Counted from the first letter of the stretch, positions 8,343-16,556 are shown. The stretch is DNA of 64,000 nucleotides from DSYU01 sp964437595 (GCA_964437595.1 CAYTHO010000010.1:1-64000); one strand, 5' to 3'. Notes: generated by a model not told the origin, from the sequence alone. Numbers and translations: made by a program.

Positions 8343-8900
8343 ATGTCGCTTGATTATGCCATTCTTGGTTTTTTGAACTACCGGCCTCTTTCGGGATACG
8401 ATCTCAAAAAGCGCTTTGACAGCACCGTGCAGCATTTTTGGAATGCCGACCAGAGCCAGATTTACCGCACGCTGGCGCGCATTATCGAGCAGGGGTGGGC
8501 TGAATATGAAACCATTGAACAGGATGGCCGGCCGGCGCGCAAGGTGTATCACATTACGCCTGCCGGGCGCGATGAACTGCACCGCTGGCTGGCAGGACCG
8601 ATCCCCATGCCAGATAACCACGTTGACCCGCTGGTTCAGGTTTTCTTTGCCAGTCAACTCACCAATGAACAGCTTCTAGAAAAATTTGAAACAGCCGCTG
8701 CAATGATGCGGGCGGGGTTAGAACGCTATGAGCCCATTGTACAAGTTATCCGGCATCAAACTCAGGAGATTGCCACGCCGCGGGACGCTTTCTGCTGGAA
8801 CCTGACCCTGGAATTCGGCATGAAAACCACGCAAGCCCAGCTTGAATGGGCCGAGAGCATCATCCGGCGCATACGCGATGGGGAAATGCCGGAACGGTAG
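8343..8900 (+). CDS. PadR-family transcriptional regulator
   Basis: A 185-residue regulator. The N-terminal winged helix has the family pattern ILGFLNYRPLSGYDLKKRF, a QIYRTLARIIEQGW recognition segment and the wing KVYHITPAGRDELHRWL. Residues about 95-185 form the helical C-terminal dimerisation domain (ALERYEPIVQ to ESIIRRIRDGEMPER). PadR proteins usually repress their own gene and a neighbouring detoxification or transport gene. Here the reductase at 8962 is 61 bases downstream in the same direction, and matching operator-like repeats occur before this gene and the toroid gene. Confidence 0.93.
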   Translation: MSLDYAILGFLNYRPLSGYDLKKRFDSTVQHFWNADQSQIYRTLARIIEQGWAEYETIEQDGRPARKVYHITPAGRDELHRWLAGPIPMPDNHVDPLVQVFFASQLTNEQLLEKFETAAAMMRAGLERYEPIVQVIRHQTQEIATPRDAFCWNLTLEFGMKTTQAQLEWAESIIRRIRDGEMPER

Positions 8901-8961
8901 CGAAATGTTTTTTGGCGAAACATCCTCTCTAAAATATTCTTCTCTATCTACAAAGGTCACC

Positions 8962-10257
8962 ATGAAAATTACCATCCTTAACGGAAATCCCGACCCCCAG
9001 CGGTACACGCTGGATGCTTATCTTGTTCAGCTCGCACAGACCCTAAGCGCCGGTCAGCATGAAGTTACCCTGCTCAACCTGCGCGATCTGGATATCCGCT
9101 ACTGTATTGGCTGTTTTGGCTGCTGGGTGAAATCGCCTGGTGAGTGCGTATCTCGAGATGAGTCTAGCAAGGTTTGCCAGGCGGTGATCAATTCCGACTT
9201 CACATTATTTGCTTCGCCGCTGCGCATGGGCTTTCCGAGCGCGCTGCTTAAGAAAGCGATGGATAAGATGATCCCATTGGTCCATCCCTATGGGGTCGTC
9301 GACCAAAATGAAGCGCATCATCTTAAACGATACGATCGCTATCCTCGCTTTGGCCTGCTGGTCGAGAAAGAAGCTGGGACCGATAAAACCGATCTGTCCA
9401 TTATCGGCGATATCTTCAGCCGCACCGCGCTCAACATAAAAAGCAGCCTGGATTTCCTGGCTACGACCGACCAGCCTGCTGAAATTGCTGCGCGGGCAAT
9501 TACGGACGGCAAGGGACCGGGCGTAGTCTTCGAGCGCCACCTTACCACCACAAATGGGGGGCAGATCCAGCCCCCTACCCGGCTGACGGTCTTCAACGGC
9601 TCGCCGCGCGGGCGGCGGGGGAATACGGTCATTATGCTCAACCAGTTCCTCAAAGGCTTTATGATCTCAGAGGAACATCGGTTTGAGATGCTGCACCTCA
9701 ACCGCCTGCGGGAAGCAGAACAGTTTCCCCAGGCCTTCGCCAGCGCCGAATGCGTGCTGCTGGGTTTTCCACTGTACACCGATGGCATGCCGGGGATTGT
9801 GAAAGCGTTTATCGAGCAGCTCGAACCGTTCGCGGATCGACCAGGCAACCCGCCTATTGGCTTCCTGGTGCAATCTGGCTTCCCGGAAGCCACACATTCC
9901 CGGCATGTCGAGCGTTATTTGGAGAAACTTGCCGCACGCCTGGGCAGCCCGTACCTGGGCACCATTGTTAAAGGCAACGGTGAGGGAACGCGCAGCATGC
10001 CTGAGAAGGCAAACCGCGGCCTATTCAACTCTTTACAGCAGTTGGGGCAAACCTTCGCGCAGCAGGGGCGCTTCGAGCCAGAACTGCTGAAATCCCTGGC
10101 CAAACCGGAGCGTTTTCCTGTGATCCTAGGCCCGGTATTCAAAGTTCTCCTGCGCCTTCCCATCGCTAACAATGGATGGGACGAACAGTTAAAGCAAAAC
10201 GGCGTTTTCGAACGCCGCTTTGCGAAACCCTATCTTGCCACTGCAAAGGAAAGGTGA
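8962..10257 (+). CDS. tandem flavodoxin-fold NAD(P)H-dependent FMN reductase-like protein
   Basis: A 431-residue protein containing two flavodoxin-like units. Unit 1 (1 to about 200) starts KITILNGNPDPQRYTLD and has CIGCFGCWVKSPGEC, the cysteine-rich loop of the NADPH-dependent FMN reductase and iron-sulfur flavoprotein group. Unit 2 (about 210-400) starts again with LTVFNGSPRGRRGNT, a phosphate-binding loop for FMN, and has FPLYTDGMPGIVKAFIEQ. I set the start at 8962 because the homology begins there; an in-frame start 120 bases upstream lies inside padR. Its place behind PadR suggests an inducible redox or quinone/xenobiotic response, which is inference. Confidence 0.78.
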   Translation: MKITILNGNPDPQRYTLDAYLVQLAQTLSAGQHEVTLLNLRDLDIRYCIGCFGCWVKSPGECVSRDESSKVCQAVINSDFTLFASPLRMGFPSALLKKAMDKMIPLVHPYGVVDQNEAHHLKRYDRYPRFGLLVEKEAGTDKTDLSIIGDIFSRTALNIKSSLDFLATTDQPAEIAARAITDGKGPGVVFERHLTTTNGGQIQPPTRLTVFNGSPRGRRGNTVIMLNQFLKGFMISEEHRFEMLHLNRLREAEQFPQAFASAECVLLGFPLYTDGMPGIVKAFIEQLEPFADRPGNPPIGFLVQSGFPEATHSRHVERYLEKLAARLGSPYLGTIVKGNGEGTRSMPEKANRGLFNSLQQLGQTFAQQGRFEPELLKSLAKPERFPVILGPVFKVLLRLPIANNGWDEQLKQNGVFERRFAKPYLATAKER

Positions 10258-10280
10258 CGAACCAACGTTAGTCCATACGG

Positions 10281-13268
10281 TTACTCATCGTCGTTGTTCA
10301 CCTGGATCTGGACATCTTTGAACACGTACACCGTAACCGGCGCGGTTGCGGTTCCACTGCAGGTGGTTGTGCTTTTCGTCGTGGTCCCTTCCAGGCCATT
10401 ATCCAGAACGGTCACTTCGGTTTCTATGACCAGATGAACATTATAAGTGGCTGTGCCGCTGATTTTCCACATGGGCTTTCCCTGCGGGGCGGCTTCGATG
10501 TTGATTACGCCAGTATCCTGCCCGGCGGTAAATTCCAGCTTGTCGAATGTTGCATCTACCCCGATCGTCCCGTAGATAGCCATGCCAAAACCGCAGCCAG
10601 TGGAAGTTGACACCAGAAAGCCGATTACCAGCAGGTTGAGCAGCACGCGAGCCTGTTTGGGGTGCTTGCGCCACAAGCATGCGGCAGGGATGCCCAATAC
10701 TGCCGGGAACAGCAGCGCCAGAGAGGTTGGCGAATCCGGTTTAGTGGGAAGGTTGGACAAAGCGCCGGGCGGAGAAAGGAAGCTCTCGGCTGGCTGGGGC
10801 AGATCGAGCTGACCCTGGTAGACCACGCCTTTATCGGTCAATAAGGTGGAGGCTTTGTAGCTAAAATCGCCTGCCTCAACATCCGGGGGAATGCGAGACG
10901 GCACCAGAGTCCAGTCGAGGTTGCGCCCGGTTGGGTCGGGGCTCATATCGCCCATGGAGCTGATGAGATAGACCAGCAGCGGGCTTATCCTGCCCATATC
11001 ATTTTCCGGATCGGTGGAGCCATCATCCTTCACGCACGGTATGCTGCCAGAAGCCGGAGCGGTGGCGTAAACCACCCACGCGCCGCTCAAATCTAATGGC
11101 TGCACGCGCGCTTTGAAAACTTCGCCGCCATTTACCCCCAACGCTACCAGGCGCACCCGCTTTATGCCCATCTTCGGATGAATCGGTTTGATCGAAAGCT
11201 CCGCTGATCCATCCGAGTATTTCAATTCACCATCATCGATGGTGTAGTAAAATGACGCGCCCGGCTGGATAATCAATTCCGCGGGCAGCCCCGGGGTCTG
11301 ATTTTCTGTGCCTTCCACCATCAATGGATAGACGCCATCCCGCTGCAGGCTGGCCTCTACTGCCAGCGCTTCCTTGCCATCTTTCGGATCCAGCCGCATC
11401 TGCGGGTTGGAACCATTGTAGTCAAACTTTATATCCTTATCGTTCGTTCTCTTTACAATAATATACTCCCCGTAGCCTCTGCCCGTCTTCACCGGGCCGT
11501 TCAACGGGATGCTGGTATTGGCCTTTGCCGGCGACTTCCCCAGCAAGTAGTAGGCATAATCTACCAGATTGCTTCCCACTTGCGATTTCTTTGCGCCGTC
11601 CATTAACGGGTACGCGCCCGTGCTGATGGCCTTGGCAAAGTCTACCTGGCTGAGCGCGCAGGCAGATGAATCGCACAGGTTAATCTTCAAAAGCTGCGCC
11701 TGCACGTAAAAATCGGCGGGCCATTGGTAAGGTGAGGCCTGGAATGCCAGCATGTTATTGTCTGTTGAAATCGTGCCATACGTGCGTAGGTTTTCGCCTA
11801 CGTACGACGGCTCGACCAGCATGACCATGTTTTCCGCGGATACCTCAAGCCACCAGGTTTTCTCCTGTGAATAATAAGCCGCGGTGGTGTTATATTCTTC
11901 ATCCTGAATCCAATGCGCCATCTCATGGTATACATCCACCGGCGACTGAGTGACAATGTTGGTTACCGTGTCGATGGGGATGTACAGCACACCATTCATT
12001 GGGTAATAACTGGGATCTTTGACGGTTGTAGAAATGCGCACGGTCATGGGAGCACTCTTCGAGAGCTGCGCTGTGGTAAAACCCAGTTCCGCATACTTCT
12101 TCATCACCGCTTCGATTTTGTCTACCATCAAATCTACCTGAGGCACCAGATCGCGCTTTGCCAACGGCAGCAGCACATGGATGGTGCCAGCTTCATTCTG
12201 GCGGCACAGGTTGATGCTGGCCCCGCCGGTCACTGTAAACCCCGGTATGCAGCTTCGCTCATCCGGTATAAAAGCGCCAGATGGGCGAGAGAAGCTGGTC
12301 AGATGGTCCACTGCCCCGCCGCCGGGCAATCCAGAAGATTTGCGGGGCGTGATGACAGTGTAATAGATGCTGCCGGAGCCATCCAGGCCGGTAAACACGC
12401 GCGGATCAGATGCATCGCCTGGACCGGCGCTCACCTGCACATTCAGCTTGCCCCCCTCTGGCAGCACGGAAAGCTGGACGAGGTAGGTATCATCCACCAC
12501 AGCAAGCACGCGTGACTCGGGGCTGGCCGCCGGAAACGAAACGGCCAGGCGCCCGGCGCTGTCATTTTTCCCCTGGGCGGCAACGGCATAAAACGGTGTA
12601 TCAACCGTGTAATCTTTTTCCAGCGGTTTGCTCCACGTTCCCTTTATCTCGCTGCCAGATAGATTGACCTGCTCGCCTTCTGGGAGGGCATCAACTGGTA
12701 CTGCTAGTGAAACGCCGTGCGTGTCGGTATGCGGAGCGCCATCCGGCGGAACGGTGAGCGTCCCAACGGCTTTCACCTGCGCTTTTTCGACCGGAGCCTC
12801 AACGCCCGCAGCGGGTTGAGTGGAGGATGGGGAGATACCCGTAATCGATGCTGGCAACAGGCCCTGCCGATACGCCAAATAACCACCGCCGGTGGTCAGA
12901 CCGCACAGACCACACAAGCCCACCACCACCAGCACCCATACGAGGTTCCAGGAGGAGCGTTTGCGGGGTGTTGGGGCGGCCTGCCGCACGGAAACCTGGC
13001 GGCTCGCGCTCACCGGCGCCCGAATTGGAGCCGGGGCCTGCGGCTGCGCATAGGGCTGCGGCTGCGCATAAGGCTGTGCCGGTACCCACTGCCCATTGCG
13101 ATAGACGTGCCAGCGCCCGCTGTTTTCCTGCATCTGCCAGGTGGCGCCGCTGGTGTCTACCACACGCAGGGAACCTAAAGCGGCGCGGTACGCCTCGACA
13201 CTGATCAAACCGGCTCGGCGCTGACGTTCTAGTTCTTGAAATTTTTGCTCAGCCTCACGGAAATTCAT
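10281..13268 (-). CDS. large membrane-anchored protein with SHOCT-like N-terminus and HExxH metallopeptidase motif
   Basis: A 995-residue protein of unknown function. Residues 1-40 resemble a short helical SHOCT-like oligomerisation unit; about 41-65 is a WHVYRNGQWVP segment; a P/Q-rich linker follows. One membrane helix is at about 106-130 and two more at about 850-866 and 873-892. The middle part has beta-rich segments, then a helical section with HEMAH at 448-452 in VDVYHEMAHWIQDEEYN and a downstream glutamate candidate (Glu475 or Glu479), the pattern of a gluzincin zinc peptidase. Cys892 is followed by a 103-residue C-terminal beta domain. It converges on the reductase gene (23-base gap). 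An imperfect palindrome at 13298-13330 lies just before the start. No signal peptide is visible at the very N-terminus. Confidence 0.7.
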   Translation of the reverse strand: MNFREAEQKFQELERQRRAGLISVEAYRAALGSLRVVDTSGATWQMQENSGRWHVYRNGQWVPAQPYAQPQPYAQPQAPAPIRAPVSASRQVSVRQAAPTPRKRSSWNLVWVLVVVGLCGLCGLTTGGGYLAYRQGLLPASITGISPSSTQPAAGVEAPVEKAQVKAVGTLTVPPDGAPHTDTHGVSLAVPVDALPEGEQVNLSGSEIKGTWSKPLEKDYTVDTPFYAVAAQGKNDSAGRLAVSFPAASPESRVLAVVDDTYLVQLSVLPEGGKLNVQVSAGPGDASDPRVFTGLDGSGSIYYTVITPRKSSGLPGGGAVDHLTSFSRPSGAFIPDERSCIPGFTVTGGASINLCRQNEAGTIHVLLPLAKRDLVPQVDLMVDKIEAVMKKYAELGFTTAQLSKSAPMTVRISTTVKDPSYYPMNGVLYIPIDTVTNIVTQSPVDVYHEMAHWIQDEEYNTTAAYYSQEKTWWLEVSAENMVMLVEPSYVGENLRTYGTISTDNNMLAFQASPYQWPADFYVQAQLLKINLCDSSACALSQVDFAKAISTGAYPLMDGAKKSQVGSNLVDYAYYLLGKSPAKANTSIPLNGPVKTGRGYGEYIIVKRTNDKDIKFDYNGSNPQMRLDPKDGKEALAVEASLQRDGVYPLMVEGTENQTPGLPAELIIQPGASFYYTIDDGELKYSDGSAELSIKPIHPKMGIKRVRLVALGVNGGEVFKARVQPLDLSGAWVVYATAPASGSIPCVKDDGSTDPENDMGRISPLLVYLISSMGDMSPDPTGRNLDWTLVPSRIPPDVEAGDFSYKASTLLTDKGVVYQGQLDLPQPAESFLSPPGALSNLPTKPDSPTSLALLFPAVLGIPAACLWRKHPKQARVLLNLLVIGFLVSTSTGCGFGMAIYGTIGVDATFDKLEFTAGQDTGVINIEAAPQGKPMWKISGTATYNVHLVIETEVTVLDNGLEGTTTKSTTTCSGTATAPVTVYVFKDVQIQVNNDDE

Positions 13269-13297
13269 ACACTACCCCTTTAAAAGTCAAAAGACCA

Positions 13298-13330
13298 AAT
13301 AATATTGTGAGGGACTCTCATAATATTATT
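13298..13330. promoter_or_regulatory. 14-bp inverted repeat before the metallopeptidase-like gene
   Basis: AATAATATTGTGAG (13298-13311) and CTCATAATATTATT (13317-13330) pair over 14 positions with a single G-T wobble around a five-base loop. It is 29 bases upstream of the minus-strand start codon at 13268, so it could be an operator or a structure in the 5' leader. It is not followed by a T tract, which argues against a terminator. Confidence 0.5.
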
Positions 13331-13413
13331 GCACGGTTCTCATGCAGGAGCAGGAATTGAAAAGCAATTGTAATGGGGGCTATGCGCGGGAAGGTGAAAG
13401 ATGGCTTAACGGA

Positions 13414-14034
13414 TCACGGCGATTTTTGATAGATTTCGGGATTGGGATGCGGGTACTCCACCCTGCTTTGGCTAATCAGGCCGGATGCCGCGAACGGCTT
13501 GCGGACAATGCCTTGCTGCAGCAGCAGGTTCAGGTCCGATAAGCGGATGCGCCGCGCGCGCTGCGGGTTCTTCTCCAGCGGGTCGCGGTAGCCCATGATT
13601 TGCCCCCTGGAAATGCGCTGGCTGAGCACGCTGAGCGACATGCCGCTTTGCTCGGCGGCCTCGCTCAACGAAATCAGCCGGTCTTTACTCGCCCAAACCT
13701 GGGCGCACAGCACCATGTAGCCCACCGGGGTGGCCCAAAATTCCTCGGGGGTCCTGTGGATGATGGGAGTCTGGTTGAGCCATTCTTCGAACGCGCGGCA
13801 GTCGGCCAGGATTTTGGCCGCGTTCTTATCCGTCCAGGCCAGAAGGCCTTCAGAAGCAGCGGCAATACGCACCAGGCGCTGGCCGATCTCGGAAGCGACC
13901 AGAAGTTCTATCGGCGCATCGCCGATTTGCACAGATGCGCCAGTGACAACGGAAAGCTGCTGATTGACAGCCGTCCACCAGCTTACCAACAATTTCTTAA
14001 TTTCACTTTCCGCTGCGTGACTGATTGCTGCCAT
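13414..14034 (-). CDS. helix-turn-helix DNA-binding protein, unknown function
   Basis: A protein of 206 residues if translation starts at 14034, where AGGGAGG lies five bases upstream; an in-frame ATG at 14073 would add 13 residues. The N-terminal two thirds are helical without recognised family. The C-terminal third (ISLSEAAEQSGMSLSVLSQR, then ISRGQIMGYRD and ARRIRLSDLNLLL) is a MerR/excisionase-like helix-turn-helix with wing. It is divergent from a promoter and structured RNA region, with a perfect 24-bp palindrome between them that could be its operator. Its 3' neighbour is the 995-residue protein. Confidence 0.75.
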   Translation of the reverse strand: MAAISHAAESEIKKLLVSWWTAVNQQLSVVTGASVQIGDAPIELLVASEIGQRLVRIAAASEGLLAWTDKNAAKILADCRAFEEWLNQTPIIHRTPEEFWATPVGYMVLCAQVWASKDRLISLSEAAEQSGMSLSVLSQRISRGQIMGYRDPLEKNPQRARRIRLSDLNLLLQQGIVRKPFAASGLISQSRVEYPHPNPEIYQKSP

Positions 14035-14089
14035 GGCTGCCTCCCTAATAATTGTAATTGATTTCATCTCCATAGAACCTTAAAATTTC

Positions 14090-14113
14090 TTTATAACTTT
14101 ATAAAGTTATAAA
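14090..14113. promoter_or_regulatory. perfect 24-bp palindrome, operator candidate
   Basis: The half-site TTTATAACTTTA is followed directly by its exact reverse complement, making a perfect 24-base palindrome with no spacer. It lies between the divergent helix-turn-helix gene and the promoter at 14121-14149, ending seven bases before the -35 box. A symmetric site of this length in this position is most likely a binding site for a dimeric regulator, probably the neighbouring protein. Confidence 0.6.
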
Positions 14114-14120
14114 TATCATA

Positions 14121-14149
14121 TTGACATTCATGGATTTTCTCGTTATGAT
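14121..14149 (+). promoter_or_regulatory. sigma-70 promoter for leader RNA/HNH gene
   Basis: TTGACA (14121-14126), a 17-base spacer and TATGAT (14144-14149) form a near-consensus promoter. The expected start is close to 14156, which coincides with an ATG ATG pair, about 257 bases before the HNH start codon. Confidence 0.72.
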
Positions 14150-14155
14150 ATTCAC

Positions 14156-14290
14156 ATGATGAAAATTCTTGTGTCGACGAGCATGCAAGAACAGCAATTG
14201 CAGTATTGCGCGCCTAAAGGGAGGTTCAGGTAGATTCACGCACCTATGAATCTACTCCTAAAGGCGCGAAGGAAAACCCTTCGCGTTTTT
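14156..14290 (+). ncRNA. structured leader or small RNA with attenuator-like alternative hairpins
   Basis: From the predicted start the RNA holds a 25-codon frame (14156-14233, starting MMKILVSTSMQEQ), then a long stem: CGCGCCT (14209-14215) with AGGCGCG (14262-14268), GGAG (14220-14223) with CTCC (14255-14258), and TAGATTCA (14231-14238) with TGAATCTA (14247-14254). The 3' arm overlaps a second hairpin, CGCGAAGG (14265-14272) with CCTTCGCG (14278-14285), followed by TTTTT (14286-14290), an intrinsic terminator. The two folds exclude each other at 14265-14268, the layout of an attenuator or riboswitch-like element. It could equally be a free small RNA of about 135 bases. I recognise no known family. 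Confidence 0.5.
14265..14290 (+). terminator. intrinsic terminator in leader
   Basis: An eight-base-pair stem CGCGAAGG/CCTTCGCG with a five-base loop is followed by five T residues and a further TTTT after one G. It ends the short transcript that starts near 14156 unless the competing upstream stem forms. Confidence 0.7.
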
Positions 14291-14412
14291 GTTTTGAAAT
14301 GATCAGGAAAGAGATCATCCATCAGGCAAACTACCTGTTTTACTGAACCGGCGGGAAGTTTCAAAAATTGAAGCGAGGCCCACCTGCCCGCTTGAAAGGA
14401 GGCAATGCCATC

Positions 14413-14886
14413 ATGATCGCAGCGACGATTACTGCCACCACCTACTTCACCAACAACATTATGATCCAGCGGCAGATCCCGCTGGCGCGGGCAGTTGTGC
14501 TCATGAGCCACACCAGCGCTATCATTCCACCTGATGCTGACCTCCTGGAAGTACGCGGCCCAAGCTGGGTGGTGCTGGTTCCGGCGCACATCATCTTCAA
14601 CGTCAACCGGGCTTTCGTGCCGCGCCTGCCGCAGCCTAACCGGCGCGGTATTTACCTGCGCGACCAGGGCCTGTGCGCTTATTGTGGGAAGTGGGTGCCG
14701 TTCTCCGAGACGTCTATGGATCACGTAGTGCCGTTGGCGCTGAACGGTCCGACCCGCTGGGAGAACCTGGTCAACGCCTGCAAGCGCTGTAACGAGCGCA
14801 AGGCGGGCCGCACCCCGGCCCAGGCGCGCATGCCGCTGCTCTTCGAGCCGCGCATCCCAAAGGTGCGTCTTCGTCCGGACAATTAA
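14413..14886 (+). CDS. HNH endonuclease
   Basis: A 157-residue protein with a C-terminal HNH nuclease domain. Zinc-binding cysteines are in CAYCGKW and CKRCNERK, and the metal-binding core is SMDHVVPLALNGPTRWENLVNAC. The N-terminal half (IAATITATTYFTNNI and the beta-rich stretch to about residue 75) is not recognised; it could be a DNA-contact or substrate domain. The start is chosen at 14413 because GGAGG lies ten bases upstream. Upstream is a 257-base leader with attenuator features. Such enzymes occur in defence, phage packaging and repair, and nothing here decides among these. Confidence 0.85.
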   Translation: MIAATITATTYFTNNIMIQRQIPLARAVVLMSHTSAIIPPDADLLEVRGPSWVVLVPAHIIFNVNRAFVPRLPQPNRRGIYLRDQGLCAYCGKWVPFSETSMDHVVPLALNGPTRWENLVNACKRCNERKAGRTPAQARMPLLFEPRIPKVRLRPDN

Positions 14887-14892
14887 GTATTT

Positions 14893-14933
14893 GCTTCCAT
14901 CGTTTTGTGCGTAGTGCATAGAACGATGGAAGC
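14893..14933. terminator. hairpin after HNH gene
   Basis: GCTTCCATCGTT and AACGATGGAAGC form a perfect 12-bp stem starting seven bases after the HNH stop codon. Its position fits a transcription end or 3' protecting structure, but no T run follows it on the plus strand. Confidence 0.45.
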
Positions 14934-15053
14934 CGGATCTCAGCTACTGCGGAATCGTCTAATCTGGCAGGACGGCCGGCCCTGGACCGGTAAATGAGGG
15001 TCCGACTCCTTCTTCCGCAATATGCCAAACATCCCGGTTGTGCGGCATTACGG

Positions 15054-15084
15054 GGAGCCGGGCGCGTGGGGAGCGCCCGGCTCC
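15054..15084. repeat. GC-rich inverted repeat
   Basis: GGAGCCGGGCGC pairs perfectly with GCGCCCGGCTCC over 12 positions around GTGGGGA. It stands alone in the gene-free region and could be a terminator without T tract or a stem of a structured RNA. Confidence 0.5.
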
Positions 15085-15382
15085 AAAGCCAGTTTTGGTA
15101 GTATTTTTCACCTGGCGCGGTCGTTGGCGAACGAGGATGCTGGTCATCCATCCCACATTCCAGGGTTAGCTCACCCCTGCCGCGCCGGATTTTTCTTGCT
15201 CGCCCCTGATGTAACTGGCAGCATAATGGGCTTTGAACCCGTTCATCTACGTCCGAATCGTAGGGGGCGAATAAGATATTACGGGGTTGAGACTGCCAAA
15301 TCCATGGGCAGCCTCAACCCCACAGCGACCATAGATTCGGGTTAGAATCATTCAAAAGGATGGAGATGAAAGAAGGCCGCCT

Positions 15383-16549
15383 ATGAAAAATCGAAACCTG
15401 CTGATGATCCCCGGACCGATTGAATTTGAACCCGCCGTGCTGGCGGAGATGGGCGCGCCCACCACCAGCCACCTGGCCCCCAATTTTGTCGAAGCCTTCG
15501 GGCAGGCGCTGGAGCGGATGCGCGAGGTTTTCCTGTGCAAAGAAGGCCAGCCGTTTGTCATCGCCGGAAGCGGCACGCTGGCGATGGATACCGTTGGGGC
15601 AAACCTGATTGAGCCGGGCGACCGCGCGCTGGTGATCAACACCGGTTATTTTGGTGACCGTTTTGCCGCGATCCTGGAGCGCTACGGCGCGCAGGTGACC
15701 CAGGTATGCGCCGAGGTCGGCGACCGGCCTGCATTGGATGCCGTGGAAGCGGCCCTGCAAAAAGGGCCGTATAAACTGATGACGGTGACCCATGTAGACA
15801 CCTCCACCGGCGTGCTGACCGATATACCCGGCCTGGCGGCGCTGGGGCGAAAATACCACACGCTCACCGTGGTCGACGGCGTTTGCTCGGTAGCCGGCGA
15901 AGAACTGCGCATGGATGATTGGGGGGTCGATGCGGTGCTGACCGCATCGCAGAAAGCAGTGGGCGTTCCGCCCGGGCTGGCGCTGGTGGTAGCCGGACCG
16001 CGGGCTATGGCGGCTTTCCAGAAGCGGAAGCGGCCCGTGCAAAACTATTACGCCGATTGGACCAACTGGCTGCCCGTGATGCATGGGTATGAAGCCCGCA
16101 GACCCAGCTACTTTGGCACCCCGGCGGTCAACCTGATTTTTGCACTGAATGTGAGCCTGGGGCAAATTTTAGCGGAAGGCCTGGATGCGCGCTTTGCCCG
16201 CCACAAGCAGATCAGCCGCGCCGCGAAAGCGGGCATTGCCGCCCTGGGACTGGGTCAGGTACCCGTTTCAGCGGAAGCCGCCGCCAATACGATGACCGCC
16301 CCGCGCTTCCCGCAGGGGGTGAGCGGGCCGGATTTTCTGGCCCGGGTGGGCAAGGTGGGCGTGACCCTGGCAGGCGGGCTGCACCCGGCCATCCGCGCCG
16401 AATATTTCCGCATCGGGCACATGGGCGCGGCTAACCTGGGCGATATCCTGGCGGTGATGGGCGCGATCGAAACTGCGCTGGCCGGATGCGGTTACAGCTT
16501 CCCGCACGGCGCGGGAGTCGCGGCAGCAGCCAGCGCCACCTCAATATAA
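15383..16549 (+). CDS. alanine--glyoxylate/serine--glyoxylate aminotransferase family protein
   Basis: A 388-residue pyridoxal-phosphate enzyme of the class V (AGXT/serine-pyruvate) aminotransferase family, cytoplasmic. Key segments are MIPGPIEFEPAVLAEMG at the N-terminus, VIAGSGTLAMDTVGANL (cofactor phosphate region), HVDTSTGVLTDI, the aspartate in VVDGVCSVAGEE and the Schiff-base lysine in TASQKAVGVPPGLA. The C-terminal RIGHMGAANLGDILAVMGAIE is typical. Glyoxylate or pyruvate is the expected acceptor; the donor (serine, alanine or a related amino acid) cannot be decided. It is a single gene behind a hairpin-rich leader and ends at a terminator shared with sod. Confidence 0.9.
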   Translation: MKNRNLLMIPGPIEFEPAVLAEMGAPTTSHLAPNFVEAFGQALERMREVFLCKEGQPFVIAGSGTLAMDTVGANLIEPGDRALVINTGYFGDRFAAILERYGAQVTQVCAEVGDRPALDAVEAALQKGPYKLMTVTHVDTSTGVLTDIPGLAALGRKYHTLTVVDGVCSVAGEELRMDDWGVDAVLTASQKAVGVPPGLALVVAGPRAMAAFQKRKRPVQNYYADWTNWLPVMHGYEARRPSYFGTPAVNLIFALNVSLGQILAEGLDARFARHKQISRAAKAGIAALGLGQVPVSAEAAANTMTAPRFPQGVSGPDFLARVGKVGVTLAGGLHPAIRAEYFRIGHMGAANLGDILAVMGAIETALAGCGYSFPHGAGVAAAASATSI

Positions 16550-16556
16550 GCATAAA

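Larger units (their letters stand above)
14887..15382. other. gene-free region rich in hairpins
   Basis: About 500 bases without a credible gene between the HNH and aminotransferase genes. Three strong inverted repeats are present: 14893-14933 (12-bp stem, 17-base loop), 15054-15084 (perfect 12-bp GC-rich stem GGAGCCGGGCGC, seven-base loop) and 15283-15321 (15 positions, one mismatch, around an eight-base loop). CCGAATC at 15253-15259 can also pair with GATTCGG at 15334-15340, which would enclose the third hairpin. None is followed by a clear T tract. A structured untranslated RNA or leader of the aminotransferase gene is possible. Confidence 0.5.

Noticed and set aside
13298..13330. Terminator of the helix-turn-helix gene
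   Set aside because: The inverted repeat follows that gene on the minus strand but has no T tract after it and is close to the next start codon, so an operator or leader structure is more likely.
15022..15345. Plus-strand frame of 107 codons in the hairpin-rich gap
   Set aside because: It crosses two of the long inverted repeats, lacks a good ribosome site and shows no protein-like pattern.
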